Source of the DNA: Planctomycetaceae bacterium
GTDB lineage: Bacteria; Planctomycetota; Planctomycetia; Pirellulales; Pirellulaceae
Assembly: GCA_024225195.1 (NCBI GenBank)
Contig: JAAEMV010000138.1
Span: 1-54,735, forward strand
Length of the DNA: 54,735 nt
Direction of reading: 5' to 3'
Of the stretch, positions 8,571 to 16,655 are shown piece by piece (the stretch's first letter is position 1; each line of letters starts with the position of its first letter). The notes under the pieces were generated by a model, which saw only the letters and a list, made by a program, of their open reading frames with translations, searched no databases and was not told where the DNA came from. The position numbers were made by a program, and so were the translations under genes.

Positions 8571-8630
8571 TTTTCTAGATCCAAAAAAGATTTCTAACAT
8601 AGCTTCATTCATCCCCAACTAAGTTGGGCT

Positions 8631-9593
8631 TTACTTTCTTTTTACGATTACCGGCTGAGTATCAGGTAATGTGACGCCGTTAAGCCTGCGACCAGTGGAA
8701 GAAAACTCCAATCTGGAGTCATCAATGATTTTGTAAATATTTCGAGCGGTAGCAATGCCCCCGTCGGCCATTTGCAATTCCATTTCGACCGCCCATTTAT
8801 TTTCTTCAACCTGTTTCCAAACGCCAGTCCCAAAACCACCCTTGGAATCAAAAACCCAAGACCGAATACTCCCCAGCTTTGCGTCCCACAAGATCACCTG
8901 GGTTGCTTGCTCTCGAAGACCCTGCTCATCAAACATTTGGAAAGAACGGCGAATGGAATGATCCCCCATCGTCCAGCTCGCATTTGTCTCTACGCTAATC
9001 CCACCAGAAACCTCGTCTCGCCAATCACCAATCAACCAGCTCAAAGATTCCAATCGGGAGACCTTTTCAGGAGCTACCGGTACTCGTGTCGCACGGACAG
9101 AATCAATTTTCCAACCTTCGTCCATTTTCACATGCACTACCGAATAAGGTGTCTGCCGCTCGCTCTCTGGAGATTTGATAACGGCCACGCCCTCTTCCAC
9201 CGCAACATTTGGAGTGACTAACCGAATCGAAACTTCATTTAACGCGACGGTTGTCCCCGGGGGTTCCTCAGCAAACGACTGTTTTATCGCGGCAGCAATA
9301 TTCTCACGACCGCTAACTCGCTCGCCGTTCTTTTGGGTCCATTGCCCCCGGCGGCTCCAATAACTTGCAGCACGCTCCGCGTCACGCTGATTCATCGCAT
9401 CTAAATAACCAGCGATGGCGTCCTCAATTGCAAGGTATTCAAAACGAGGACGCTCGGAAACCGGCAAAACTCTTTTCACAGATGACTTTTCGCGGGCCTG
9501 ATCTTGACGCGAAGAACCAGCCTCCTGACCAATCCCAATCGAAACATGAGAGGAAATCAGGACGAAAGCAATCAAACAGCGGAAGCGAATCAT
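8631..9593 (-). CDS. Secreted two-domain protein: NTF2-like (DUF4440/SgcJ type) plus beta domain
   Basis: 320 residues from the ATG at 9593, chosen because a signal peptide (1-23, ending GIGQ) starts there. Residues about 53-170 form an NTF2/SnoaL-like fold (IEDAIAGYLDAMNQRDAE, then YWSRRGQWTQKNGERVSGRE, the usual DUF4440 pattern). Residues about 180-318 form a second domain starting LSWLIGDWRDEV and holding RSWVFDSKGGFGTGVW, a lipocalin-like pattern. Its architecture is shared by the plus-strand gene at 15164-16072, so the two are paralogues. No catalytic residues can be assigned. It lies 37 bases upstream of the ORF extension of the Gly-rich gene, on the same strand. Confidence 0.75.
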   Translation of the reverse strand: MIRFRCLIAFVLISSHVSIGIGQEAGSSRQDQAREKSSVKRVLPVSERPRFEYLAIEDAIAGYLDAMNQRDAERAASYWSRRGQWTQKNGERVSGRENIAAAIKQSFAEEPPGTTVALNEVSIRLVTPNVAVEEGVAVIKSPESERQTPYSVVHVKMDEGWKIDSVRATRVPVAPEKVSRLESLSWLIGDWRDEVSGGISVETNASWTMGDHSIRRSFQMFDEQGLREQATQVILWDAKLGSIRSWVFDSKGGFGTGVWKQVEENKWAVEMELQMADGGIATARNIYKIIDDSRLEFSSTGRRLNGVTLPDTQPVIVKRK

Positions 9594-10021
9594 TAATATA
9601 AATCCAAATCTGAGAAATCGATTGAGCCTTTGACTCACTGAGCCTCTACTCAGGTCTTGTCGTGCCCAGCTTGTCAAACAATTTGAGGCATTGCCAACGT
9701 CTGGAGGAGCCGACTATGGATTATAAGACAGCAGAATTCGAAGTCGATCACTAATTCTTTCGGAGTTAGAGATTTACTTCGACCCGTCAGAATTTAATGA
9801 CTTTTCCGATCGTCCGGATTGAGGTTTGACCCTAGACAAACACGTCAGTTGGCCCGCTATTGCAAAACCGTTTTAGTAATTGAACAGCGAGTCTCAATCA
9901 TTCTTCGCACGCAATTTTTGATCCACGAATTTCCTGTCAAGCTTTTCTCGCTCAATCGCTCCTGCTAAATTAATAATACGCCGTAGCCCTCAATTAGTGA
10001 CCAGCATCTCCGACTGCTCCC
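9594..10021. other. Divergent promoter region, no gene
   Basis: This spacer separates the minus-strand NTF2-like gene from the plus-strand response regulator, so it should hold two promoters. I see no convincing -35/-10 pair. A sigma-54-like string near 9850-9863 has the wrong spacing. There is no repeat or hairpin of note. Confidence 0.5.
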
Positions 10022-11422
10022 ATGACTGACGACACCGACAATTTCCCGCCCCGCATTCTGATTGTCGATGATCAGCAGTCAATGTGCGAAATGTTGGTTG
10101 ACACACTTACCCCCAATGGTTTCGACGTTGAATGGAAAACGAAAGCCACCGAGGCGATCGAGCTTTTAAAAGATCAAGTGTTTGATGTCGTCTTAACCGA
10201 TTTAAAAATGCCCGACATGAACGGGATCGAATTTTGCCAAGAGATTAATCGCAACCACCCCGAAGTTCCTGTAGTCGTAATGACCGCCTTCGGCAGCTTC
10301 GAGGCGGCTGTGTCTGCCATCCGAGCGGGCGCCTTCGACTTTGTAACCAAACCATTGGAAATGGATCTTCTAGACATCGCGCTTGCGCGGGCGGTCAAGC
10401 AGTCTCGCTTACAGCAACAGGTTCGCCGATTAAAAACCTCTCTCGACATTGGAGTCTCGTTTGGGGAATTAATCGGCAAGAGTCCCGCGATGCGGAACCT
10501 TTACAAACAACTGTCTCAAGTCGCTGCAGTCGACACTACTGTGCTAATCACCGGCGAAAGTGGTTCCGGCAAAGAACTCGCAGCCCACTCGGTGCACCAA
10601 CATAGCAAACGCAGAGACAAACCCTTTGTTGCAATCAACTGTGCTGCACTCCCAGAATCGCTGATGGAAAGCGAGCTGTTTGGCCATGTCGCAGGAGCCT
10701 TTACCGGAGCCGATCAAGATCATGATGGATTATTAGTACGGGCAAACGGTGGAACTTTATTTCTCGACGAAATAGGTGAAATGTCGCCTTCGATGCAACC
10801 CAAACTGCTGCGAGCGCTCGAGGCGAATTGCGTCCGTCCCGTTGGAGGAATAGATGAAATCCCCTTCGACGCCCGACTCGTTGCAGCCACCAATCGTGAC
10901 CTTGAAACTGCCGTCGAAGCTGGTACTTTTCGTGAAGACTTATTTTATCGAATTAATGTTGTCCCGATCCACCTGCCTCCACTTCGGCAGAGAAGTAGCG
11001 ACATCCTGATTCTTGCTCAATTCTTTGTAAAACTATTCAGTGAAAAATCCGAAGTTGAAATCAAGGAAATCACTGAGACTGTGGCCCAGCGACTCCTCGA
11101 TTACCAATGGCCGGGAAATGTCCGTGAACTTAGAAATGCCATGGAAAGAGCGGTCACGCTTTCCGATGGGAAAAAATTGCGGATCGAAGATCTGCCAGAA
11201 TCAATTCGCAACTACCAATCCAGAACGATGGTCATTGCCAGCGATAAACCGGAAGAACTTCGGTCGCTCGAGGAAGTTGAGAAACGATACATTTTACACG
11301 TTCTTGACACGGTGGACGGCAATCGAACTCTCGCCTCAAAAATCCTTGGACTTGACCGAAAGACGCTGTATCGCAAACTGATTCGCTACGAACAAACAGG
11401 TTCCGAACAGCCCACCGAATAG
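10022..11422 (+). CDS. NtrC-type sigma-54-dependent response regulator
   Basis: A 466-residue enhancer-binding protein with all three expected domains. The receiver domain (about 10-125) has acidic pocket D16/D17, phosphoacceptor D60 in LTDLKMPDM, and K110. The AAA+ domain (about 148-385) has Walker A GESGSGKE (178-185), the sigma-54 contact loop GAFTGA (225-230) and Walker B GGTLFLDEIGEM. The Fis-type helix-turn-helix (about 420-456) contains NRTLASKILGLDRKTLYRKL. When phosphorylated it should bind an upstream activating sequence and open sigma-54 promoters. The likely kinase is the convergent gene whose stop lies 4 bp away. A likely target is the sigma-54 promoter upstream of htrA at 13117. 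No SD is evident. Confidence 0.95.
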   Translation: MTDDTDNFPPRILIVDDQQSMCEMLVDTLTPNGFDVEWKTKATEAIELLKDQVFDVVLTDLKMPDMNGIEFCQEINRNHPEVPVVVMTAFGSFEAAVSAIRAGAFDFVTKPLEMDLLDIALARAVKQSRLQQQVRRLKTSLDIGVSFGELIGKSPAMRNLYKQLSQVAAVDTTVLITGESGSGKELAAHSVHQHSKRRDKPFVAINCAALPESLMESELFGHVAGAFTGADQDHDGLLVRANGGTLFLDEIGEMSPSMQPKLLRALEANCVRPVGGIDEIPFDARLVAATNRDLETAVEAGTFREDLFYRINVVPIHLPPLRQRSSDILILAQFFVKLFSEKSEVEIKEITETVAQRLLDYQWPGNVRELRNAMERAVTLSDGKKLRIEDLPESIRNYQSRTMVIASDKPEELRSLEEVEKRYILHVLDTVDGNRTLASKILGLDRKTLYRKLIRYEQTGSEQPTE

Positions 11423-11426
11423 CCCC

Positions 11427-12884
11427 TCAAGCTTGACGAGTTAAACCGGGAAGTAAAATCCGAAACTCGGAACCTTTCCCGTGCTCACTGCTGACTTCAA
11501 TTCGACCTTGTTGCTCCTGAACCATATTATAAGCCAGCGACAAACCAAGCCCGGTACCATCACCGACATCCTTCGTTGTAAAAAATGGTTCAAAAATAGC
11601 CTCTAGATTCTCTTCAGGAATCCCCGCCCCTTCATCTCTCACTGCTATTTCCCATTCAAACAACGAGCAATCATTCTCTATGGCCTTCTCTGGTTGAAAT
11701 CGACTCAGCGACACAAACAGCGTCCCTCCCGGTTCCATCGCTTGAATTCCATTGACCATTACATTGGTCAAGACTTGACGGATTTGCCCACCGTCCAAAT
11801 GAGCAAGTGCTCGTGTATCTGCCAAAGCAGATTCGATCGAAACCCCATTTCTTTCGGCAACGGTCGTCAACAACTTTGTCACCTGGATCAAAATCTCATT
11901 TAGATCGATCTCAGTCTTTTCAACAGGCAATTGTCTCGAAAAATCCAAGACTTGCCGAATCATTTCTGTGATCCGGTCGGTTTCCGACTGGATTGTTTCT
12001 GCATTTTGCCTAACTTTTTCAGGTGATAAATTTCCTTTCGCAATAAGTGCAGCTCGCCCGGACACAACGCTGAGAGGCGTACCGATTTCGTGGGCGATAC
12101 TGGCGGCCATACGCCCTACAGTTTTCAGTCGATCTGCATGGCGTAATTGTTGCGTAACCAGCAGCTTATCACGGGTCTCCTTCTCAATTGCAGATTTTTG
12201 AGTCTCCAAATGCGAAGACATCTCGTTGATCGATTCCGCGAGCTGCGAAAACTCATCTTTACCGCTTAACTTAACCCGACAACGGTAGTCTCCCTCGCCA
12301 ATACGCTTTGTCGCGGCAGTCAATTTTTCCAAAGGATTGGCCACCAACCTCACTCCGGCAAACCAAACCACAAGAATCGAAACGATGGCCAGTAGCCCGA
12401 CAACCAACAAAAATTCAATCAGTTTGCTCATCGTTTCTCGATCATAGTCAGCCAGCGACCTCGTGAATTCAAGGCCTCCGACCCGCGGAATTCCAAGATC
12501 AACCGGATAGTAGGTATGCAATAGATGTCCACCGTCGCCAGCGGTCGAAACAAAAGAGGTAATCTCTTTACGCGTGACTACTGTGGAAAAATCCGCTGTT
12601 GCAGACGGACGTGTCGTCGATGTGACTGACTCCTCAAACCAAACCCACCTCGCAATTGGCGAAGCTCCTTCGGAAGTCAAGGTTGCCCGCATCGCCTCCA
12701 CCCCTCCCAATCGCCACGCATCTAAAATTGAGCGTTCCATTTGAGACGCCATTTTTGAGGCGTAGGCTTCGTGATCCCGCTTGATTTTAGAAATCGCAAT
12801 CTGTGCAGCAAAATAATTGGATGCGGCAAGAACAGCGATCACGGCAATCACTGAAACAAGCGAGAGTTTTGCAGCCAGTTTCAT
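11427..12884 (-). CDS. Membrane sensor histidine kinase (HAMP, HisKA, HATPase)
   Basis: 485 residues. The first transmembrane helix (about 7-25) and the second (about 155-178) enclose a periplasmic sensor domain of about 130 residues without a recognised family. HAMP (about 178-230) and a coiled connector follow. The HisKA box is [11 protein letters not shown] with phosphoacceptor H265. The ATPase domain has the N box ([10 protein letters not shown]), [15 protein letters not shown] and [11 protein letters not shown]. It should phosphorylate the NtrC-type regulator at 10022-11422; the two genes converge with only four bases between stops. It is divergent from htrA, so the 451 bp spacer on its right holds its promoter too. 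Confidence 0.93.
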   Translation of the reverse strand: MKLAAKLSLVSVIAVIAVLAASNYFAAQIAISKIKRDHEAYASKMASQMERSILDAWRLGGVEAMRATLTSEGASPIARWVWFEESVTSTTRPSATADFSTVVTRKEITSFVSTAGDGGHLLHTYYPVDLGIPRVGGLEFTRSLADYDRETMSKLIEFLLVVGLLAIVSILVVWFAGVRLVANPLEKLTAATKRIGEGDYRCRVKLSGKDEFSQLAESINEMSSHLETQKSAIEKETRDKLLVTQQLRHADRLKTVGRMAASIAHEIGTPLSVVSGRAALIAKGNLSPEKVRQNAETIQSETDRITEMIRQVLDFSRQLPVEKTEIDLNEILIQVTKLLTTVAERNGVSIESALADTRALAHLDGGQIRQVLTNVMVNGIQAMEPGGTLFVSLSRFQPEKAIENDCSLFEWEIAVRDEGAGIPEENLEAIFEPFFTTKDVGDGTGLGLSLAYNMVQEQQGRIEVSSEHGKGSEFRILLPGLTRQA

Positions 12885-12975
12885 TTCAGAGATCTCGCGT
12901 TGGAAGCAACTACCGAATTAACGTTCACCCCTTCAGTATAAACCAAAACAATGATTTGTTGATGAGGTGAACCAT

Positions 12976-13008
12976 GGGGCATGCTTGGACACCGCGGCAT
13001 TTTGCCCC
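12976..13008. promoter_or_regulatory. Inverted repeat, candidate activator site
   Basis: GGGGCA (12976-12981) and TGCCCC (13003-13008) form 6 bp arms around a 21 bp centre. The distance to the -24 element is about 125 bases, within the range usual for NtrC-type upstream activating sequences. Assignment to the neighbouring regulator is inference. Confidence 0.3.
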
Positions 13009-13116
13009 GTCCCAAATACGACGATTTACGCATTCAGGCAATTTAAGTTTCGATAATCGCCGGTAATTTTAAGGAAGATCACCAGGTTTTCAAAAGTCTA
13101 TCTCACGAACCTAGTT

Positions 13117-13134
13117 TTGGCACGAAGTGTGCTT
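13117..13134 (+). promoter_or_regulatory. Sigma-54 (-24/-12) promoter upstream of htrA
   Basis: The string TTGGCACGAAGTGTGCTT matches the consensus TTGGCACG-N4-TTGCW. The -24 box TTGGCACG is perfect, the invariant GG (13119-13120) and GC (13131-13132) are separated by exactly 10 bases, and only one -12 position differs. The predicted start is near 13144. It points at htrA and lies beside a GAFTGA-containing activator gene. Confidence 0.75.
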
Positions 13135-13335
13135 ATCTGATCTTGTCGCCAATGAATTTCCATAAGGATCAGTGCCCATGCTTGATACAGATCAGCGCGG
13201 ACCTGACCCTGACGCAATTCGCTGAGGAGAGATTCAAATTTCTTCCAACAGCAGTTGCCATTGATCTTCAAAATAAAAAACGGCATGCAGGTTTGCAATT
13301 CGGCAAATCTGCGAAATCTATTTAGGGAGAAAAAC

Positions 13336-14820
13336 ATGAGAATAGCCAGAAGCACACGAATGGGTTGCATTGCATGCATGGTAACCGCATTCTTGCTTAG
13401 CACGGTAGCGATTGGGCATGCATCGACAGTTCCGGAAGTTGGAACTACAAAAAACACGCTGACTCCATCGGTCACATTCACTGCGCCACCGCTCAAAAAT
13501 CTTACTGATAGCGAAGTAAAAAATGCAATTCAGTCGGCGAAAAATCTGTCTCAAGCATTCCGGCATATTTCAAATCAACTTCTTCCCTCTGTCGTAGCAA
13601 TCGAGAACAGGACAGAAAATCCGCGGACCACAGGGCAAACACCTAATGGGATGCCCTCCAGAGGAGGTGTTGGCTCCGGTGTAATCATCGATCCAAGTGG
13701 CTGGATTATGACAAATAACCACGTAGTCGCCGGCGCAGGCTCGATTGTCGTTCGGTTGCATGACGGGCGCGAATTCATGGCCGAGCAGGTTATGACCGAC
13801 CCCAAAACCGATATCGCCATTGTTCGAATTCCAAACGCGAAAAATCTAACTGCTGCCAAAATAGGAAATAGCAACGGTTCGTATGTCGGGGATTGGGTTT
13901 TAGCTTTGGGACAACCCTTCGGACTCGAGAGCACCGTTACAGCTGGGATTATCAGCGCGAAAGGACGCGGGATCGGATTATCAGACAGTGAAAATCACAT
14001 CCAAACTGATGCGGCGATCAACCCCGGCAATAGCGGTGGACCCATGGTCAACCTCGATGGCGAAGTAATCGGCATCAACACCGCAATCTCCTCCAGCAGC
14101 GGCGGAAGTGACGGCGTCGGGTTTGCGGTTCCCATCAACTTAGCAAACTGGGTTGCCAACCAGTTAATTGATCACGGAAGTGTTCAACGAGCTTTTCTTG
14201 GAGTCGGAATTCAACCAATCACTCAGAAATTGGCTGACCATTTCAATGTACCGCCCAAGCAAGGTCTATTAATAACCCATGTCCTTCCAGAGTCTCCGGC
14301 AGCCAACGCTGGTGTTCGCACCGGCGACATTCTTTTGAAATTTGCAGAGGCTCGCGTCTCCGCGCCCAATGAATTTCAAACATTTGTCGAAAGAGCAAAA
14401 ATTGGACAAACCTATCAACTGACCATCAATCGAAATGGAACGCTTCAAAACCTTAACTGCGTGCCTCAATCGCAACCCAACCGCCCTGACGAAAGCGGTG
14501 GAAAGCAAATCAATACGAGTCACTCAAATCGAACTTCCTCAGGAAGATTGGGAATTCGAGTTGGAGATTTCGATTCAACTGTCGCAAGAAAGATGGGAAT
14601 TGACGCCTCAGAAGGTGTCTTGATCTTAGCCATTCAACCGGGGGGCCAAGCACACCGTGCAGGCCTGGTACCCGGCATGATCTTGACTGAGGTCAATCAC
14701 AACAAAATCGAATCGCTGAGTCAATTCAACCAATTAATGTCCGAGCTAAATTTAGACGAAAGCTTGCTTTTCTTGACCAAGAGTCAAAACGGATCACAAT
14801 TCGTCGTAATTGACAGCTAG
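13336..14820 (+). CDS. HtrA/DegP-family serine protease with two PDZ domains
   Basis: A 494-residue exported protease-chaperone. The ATG at 13336 is preceded by GGGAGA at good spacing and starts a signal peptide (about 1-29, ending GHAS); the longer frame from 13255 has neither. The trypsin-like domain (about 80-285) has catalytic H129 (TNNHVVAG), D159 (KTDIAIV) and S233 (NPGNSGGP). PDZ1 lies at about 286-370 and PDZ2 at about 402-485, joined by a Ser/Asn-rich linker. It should degrade or refold misfolded envelope proteins. A sigma-54 promoter lies about 200 bases upstream and the two-component genes sit to its left, suggesting envelope-stress control. A terminator follows at 14841. The DegP/DegQ/DegS subtype is not assignable. 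Confidence 0.95.
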   Translation: MRIARSTRMGCIACMVTAFLLSTVAIGHASTVPEVGTTKNTLTPSVTFTAPPLKNLTDSEVKNAIQSAKNLSQAFRHISNQLLPSVVAIENRTENPRTTGQTPNGMPSRGGVGSGVIIDPSGWIMTNNHVVAGAGSIVVRLHDGREFMAEQVMTDPKTDIAIVRIPNAKNLTAAKIGNSNGSYVGDWVLALGQPFGLESTVTAGIISAKGRGIGLSDSENHIQTDAAINPGNSGGPMVNLDGEVIGINTAISSSSGGSDGVGFAVPINLANWVANQLIDHGSVQRAFLGVGIQPITQKLADHFNVPPKQGLLITHVLPESPAANAGVRTGDILLKFAEARVSAPNEFQTFVERAKIGQTYQLTINRNGTLQNLNCVPQSQPNRPDESGGKQINTSHSNRTSSGRLGIRVGDFDSTVARKMGIDASEGVLILAIQPGGQAHRAGLVPGMILTEVNHNKIESLSQFNQLMSELNLDESLLFLTKSQNGSQFVVIDS

Positions 14821-15163
14821 ACGCTTGGATTTTCTCAGTCGGCTCCCATCTTTGGGAGCCATTTTTTTTGCGCTAAATACAATTATGAAAGGATCTTCTC
14901 AAAGAATTCCCTCCCAAACGTTTTCTGTGAATTATCCAATTAAAGCCTCCTATCGTTGGAAGCGACAAAATTTTTCCGAGCAAACCCAAGCCAGTAAACC
15001 CGTAATGCAATTGCTGACTTTAAACCGTCCGCTGATTCAGATAAAATCATAAGTGCCGTGGCATTTACTTTTTGAAAACAATTTTCTCAATTCGTTTTTG
15101 CCATAACTCGATGAATCACCAACAACTCAGATTAATCTGACACAACCTACTGAAAGCCCTCCC
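14821..15163. other. Spacer after htrA
   Basis: After the terminator at 14841-14869 the remaining 290 bases show no gene. An open frame crossing the terminator (14810-15052) has no homologous look and no SD. The promoter of the next gene must lie here but is not recognisable. Confidence 0.5.
14841..14869 (+). terminator. Rho-independent terminator of htrA
   Basis: Perfect 8 bp stem GGCTCCCA (14841-14848) with TGGGAGCC (14853-14860), TCTT loop, followed by A and eight T. It lies 20 bases after the htrA stop. Confidence 0.93.
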
Positions 15164-16072
15164 ATGAAATTAACTCAGTTTATCACCGGCCTCCTTTTGA
15201 TCGGATCGATCTCGGGGACGATGCTTACTCCTCAATCGCTGAATGCCGAAGAAACTCGCGCTCCGATAACAGTCAACGAATCTGAGATTCGGGAATGCGC
15301 AAAAACTTTTGCCAACGCATTCAACTCGGGTGATGCCAAAGCAATCGCTGCCCAATGGACCATGGATGGCGACTACACCAACGAGGCAGGAATTGAATTC
15401 AATGGGCGGGAAGCGATCGAGAAAGAATACACCAACTTTTTCAAGCAATACCCCGGGGTCAAAATCAAGATTGACATCGAGGAAATTAAAATGCTTTCGG
15501 AAACCAGCGCTATCGAAGAAGGCACTGCAACGCTTGGAGAATTTGCTCCTGTTGAGTGCCACTACGTTTTGATCCATGTCAAGAAAAACGGCAAGTGGCT
15601 GATCGCCTCCGCACGTGACATGAGGATCGAGGCAAAATCAAATTTCGAACGCTTTAGTGAGCTTGAGAAGTTGATTGGCACGTGGAGCCACGAAACCAGT
15701 GCAGGAAAAATTGAAACAACCTACCGCTGGATTGCCAACAAAAAGTTTATCGAAAGAGACTTTTCAGTTTCAATTGATGGGAAAACAACATTGTCGGGTA
15801 CTCAAATCATCGGTTGGGAACCGTCCAGCCAACAAATCACATCTTGGTTATTTGATTCCACTGGCGGCAACGGAGTCGCTACCTGGACTCCCACTGAAAA
15901 GGGATGGATGATTCAATCCAGTGGCGTCACGAGTGACGGTACCGCGACGGCTGCGACCAATTATTGGAATTTTTCAAATGACGATACGATCACATGGAAT
16001 TCAACGAATCGAATCATGGGAAATGAACCGCTCGCAGAAGCCGCTGAACTAACTCTCAAGCGAAATAAGTAA
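15164..16072 (+). CDS. Secreted two-domain NTF2-like protein, paralogue of the 8631-9593 gene
   Basis: 302 residues with a signal peptide (1-28, cleavage near LNAEE). An NTF2/SnoaL-like domain at about 40-152 (CAKTFANAFNSGDAKAIA, WTMDGDYTNEAGIEFNGRE) is followed by a second beta-rich domain at about 165-300 (LEKLIGTWSHETSAG, SWLFDSTGGNGVATW). Both domains align by eye with the protein at 8631-9593, including the LIG-W and W-FDS-GG-G motifs. The family is usually labelled SgcJ/EcaC or DUF4440. Those labels say nothing firm about activity, and export argues for a binding or envelope role. It lies just after htrA but behind its terminator, so it probably has its own promoter. Confidence 0.75.
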   Translation: MKLTQFITGLLLIGSISGTMLTPQSLNAEETRAPITVNESEIRECAKTFANAFNSGDAKAIAAQWTMDGDYTNEAGIEFNGREAIEKEYTNFFKQYPGVKIKIDIEEIKMLSETSAIEEGTATLGEFAPVECHYVLIHVKKNGKWLIASARDMRIEAKSNFERFSELEKLIGTWSHETSAGKIETTYRWIANKKFIERDFSVSIDGKTTLSGTQIIGWEPSSQQITSWLFDSTGGNGVATWTPTEKGWMIQSSGVTSDGTATAATNYWNFSNDDTITWNSTNRIMGNEPLAEAAELTLKRNK

Positions 16073-16125
16073 CCCCTCGTCACCCCACAACAATAACTAC
16101 ACACCGTCCACTGACTGGAATTAAC

Positions 16126-16548
16126 ATGATCAAACGTACCTTAACCCTGACTGCCATACTTATCGCCTTTGCCTTGCTTCAGCACAACGAATGCGCTGCA
16201 CACGGATTTGGCGGATACCACAATGCAGCTATCCGAGCCGCTGCCGTTAACCGAGCTGCGACACTCAATCGCGGCATCAACATCGGCGTCAATGCGGCTC
16301 CGTACCGCCGCTACGCTTACCCTCGCTACCCAGCTCCACTTCCAATTGCGCCTTACTACCCGGCCTATAACCCAAGCGTTCCGTTCCCCGACATGCCGGG
16401 ACCGGGGCCAGCTAATTTGGATAAGCTTGTCGGTAAACCTGCAGCTCCCAAAGACTCGAGAGCCAGTTCACTTGATTCGCTAGATGCTGCACTAAAGCAA
16501 ATGAGCTTGCCTTCAGACGCCGGCCTGCCTGCCGCTCCAGCTAAGTAA
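16126..16548 (+). CDS. Small secreted Ala/Pro-rich protein
   Basis: 140 residues: signal peptide (1-25, ending CAAH), an Ala/Arg/Asn-rich stretch with IRAAAVNRAATLNRG, a Tyr/Pro-rich segment (PYRRYAYPRYPAPLP), and a short amphipathic C-terminus (LDSLDAALKQMSLP). No family is recognised. It starts 53 bases after the NTF2-like gene with no terminator between, so the two are probably cotranscribed. A clear terminator ends the unit at 16577. Confidence 0.6.
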   Translation: MIKRTLTLTAILIAFALLQHNECAAHGFGGYHNAAIRAAAVNRAATLNRGINIGVNAAPYRRYAYPRYPAPLPIAPYYPAYNPSVPFPDMPGPGPANLDKLVGKPAAPKDSRASSLDSLDAALKQMSLPSDAGLPAAPAK

Positions 16549-16576
16549 GCTCGGTAATCTTTAAAACGACTTAACT

Positions 16577-16605
16577 CGAGGCCTCAAAATGAGGTCTCGT
16601 TTTTT
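16577..16605 (+). terminator. Rho-independent terminator
   Basis: Ten-bp stem CGAGGCCTCA (16577-16586) with TGAGGTCTCG (16590-16599), AAA loop, one G-T pair, then six T. It ends the plus-strand unit 15164-16548. Confidence 0.88.
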
Positions 16606-16655
16606 ATGCGCAACGCCTTAATTAACGCAACTCAAAACGCGACGATCAAAATTAG

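Larger units (their letters stand above)
12885..13335. other. Divergent regulatory spacer between kinase and htrA genes
   Basis: The spacer contains the sigma-54 promoter (13117-13134) and, about 110-145 bases upstream of it, an inverted repeat (12976-13008). The leader from the predicted transcription start to the htrA ATG is about 190 bases and shows no clear hairpin or short gene. No promoter for the kinase could be assigned. Confidence 0.6.

Noticed and set aside
9849-9864. Sigma-54-like string TTGGCCCGCTATTGCA upstream of the response regulator
   Set aside because: GG and GC are separated by 9 bases, not the required 10, so it should not be used by sigma-54.
14810-15052. Open frame downstream of htrA
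   Set aside because: It begins inside htrA and runs through the htrA terminator; the product looks random.
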